This document shows positions 6,278 through 6,384 of a stretch of DNA of 6,384 nt, piece after piece (within the stretch, counting starts at the first letter, position 1; every line of letters begins with the position of its first letter). The position numbers were made by a program, and so were the translations under genes. Below the pieces are notes generated by a model. It ran no database searches. It saw only the letters and a program-made list of their open reading frames with translations, and was not told the origin of the DNA. The stretch covers positions 1 to 6,384 of the forward strand of contig URPG01000125.1 in the NCBI GenBank assembly GCA_900549675.1, read 5' to 3'. Origin of the DNA: an uncultured Oscillospiraceae bacterium (GTDB lineage Bacteria; Bacillota; Clostridia; Oscillospirales; Acutalibacteraceae).

Positions 6278-6361
6278 TTAAACCGCACAAATTATTACAA
6301 TAATCAATGATAAAATCAATAATTTTATTATCGTAATATGCAGAAATTTATGAACGCTCAT
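6278..6361 (-). CDS. Doubtful 27-residue hydrophobic micro-ORF
   Basis: The reading frame ATG 6361 to TAA 6278 has an in-frame stop just upstream, so it is complete in the window. It begins MSVHKFLHITIIKLL and continues with an almost unbroken run of I, L and V ending ICAV, which could span a membrane once. There is no recognisable ribosome binding site, and very AT-rich DNA yields such I/L-rich readings by chance. It ends upstream of the operon promoter. I list it as possible only. Confidence 0.15.
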   Translation of the reverse strand: MSVHKFLHITIIKLLILSLIIVIICAV

Positions 6362-6384
6362 TGTTTCTGTAACTGTTTAAAATT

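Noticed and set aside
6291..6327. AT-only inverted repeats (ATTATT/AATAAT and TAAAAT/ATTTTA)
   Set aside because: Such dyads are expected by chance in DNA this AT-rich. No T-run or gene end nearby gives them a role.

Overview
This 6.4 kb window looks like chromosome from a low-GC, Gram-positive, Clostridia-like bacterium. The evidence is AT-rich intergenic DNA, strong AGGAGG-type ribosome binding sites, TATAAT promoters, and the protein families present: a YhgE/Pip surface protein, a stand-alone LUD protein with a cysteine cluster, and a bacterial group II amino-acid decarboxylase. The species cannot be fixed from the sequence alone.

Layout, left to right. Positions 96-1511 (+) encode a complete PLP-dependent group II decarboxylase. 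It has the PLP lysine, aspartate and stacking histidine, but by a from-memory alignment it lacks the mobile-loop tyrosine of animal aromatic amino-acid decarboxylases. Positions 1512-1953 hold no intact gene. They contain a 17-codon remnant resembling the N-terminus of a RimJ/RimL-type GNAT acetyltransferase, then a good promoter for the next gene. Positions 1954-2568 (+) encode a small LUD-domain protein with a four-cysteine C-terminal cluster. A long hairpin at 2742-2785, U-rich on both sides, separates this rightward half from the leftward half.

The leftward half is a two-gene operon on the minus strand. An Rrf2-family regulator (5580-6107) overlaps by 14 bases a 928-residue YhgE/Pip-type membrane protein (2807-5593). 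That protein has one N-terminal membrane segment, a roughly 680-residue glycine-punctuated, coiled-coil-like extracellular stalk, and five C-terminal membrane segments. A clear promoter (TTGCAA, 16 bp, TATAAT) lies upstream of the regulator. Just downstream of its predicted start point are two 17-bp dyads (one perfect, one imperfect) whose centres are exactly 20 bp apart. The simplest reading is an autoregulated operon in which the Rrf2 protein controls itself and the surface protein. This is the most interesting element in the window.

The decarboxylase and LUD genes have no visible mechanistic link to the Rrf2-YhgE operon. There is no RNA gene, CRISPR array or insertion sequence. The right end (6230-6384) is very AT-rich, with at most one doubtful hydrophobic micro-ORF.
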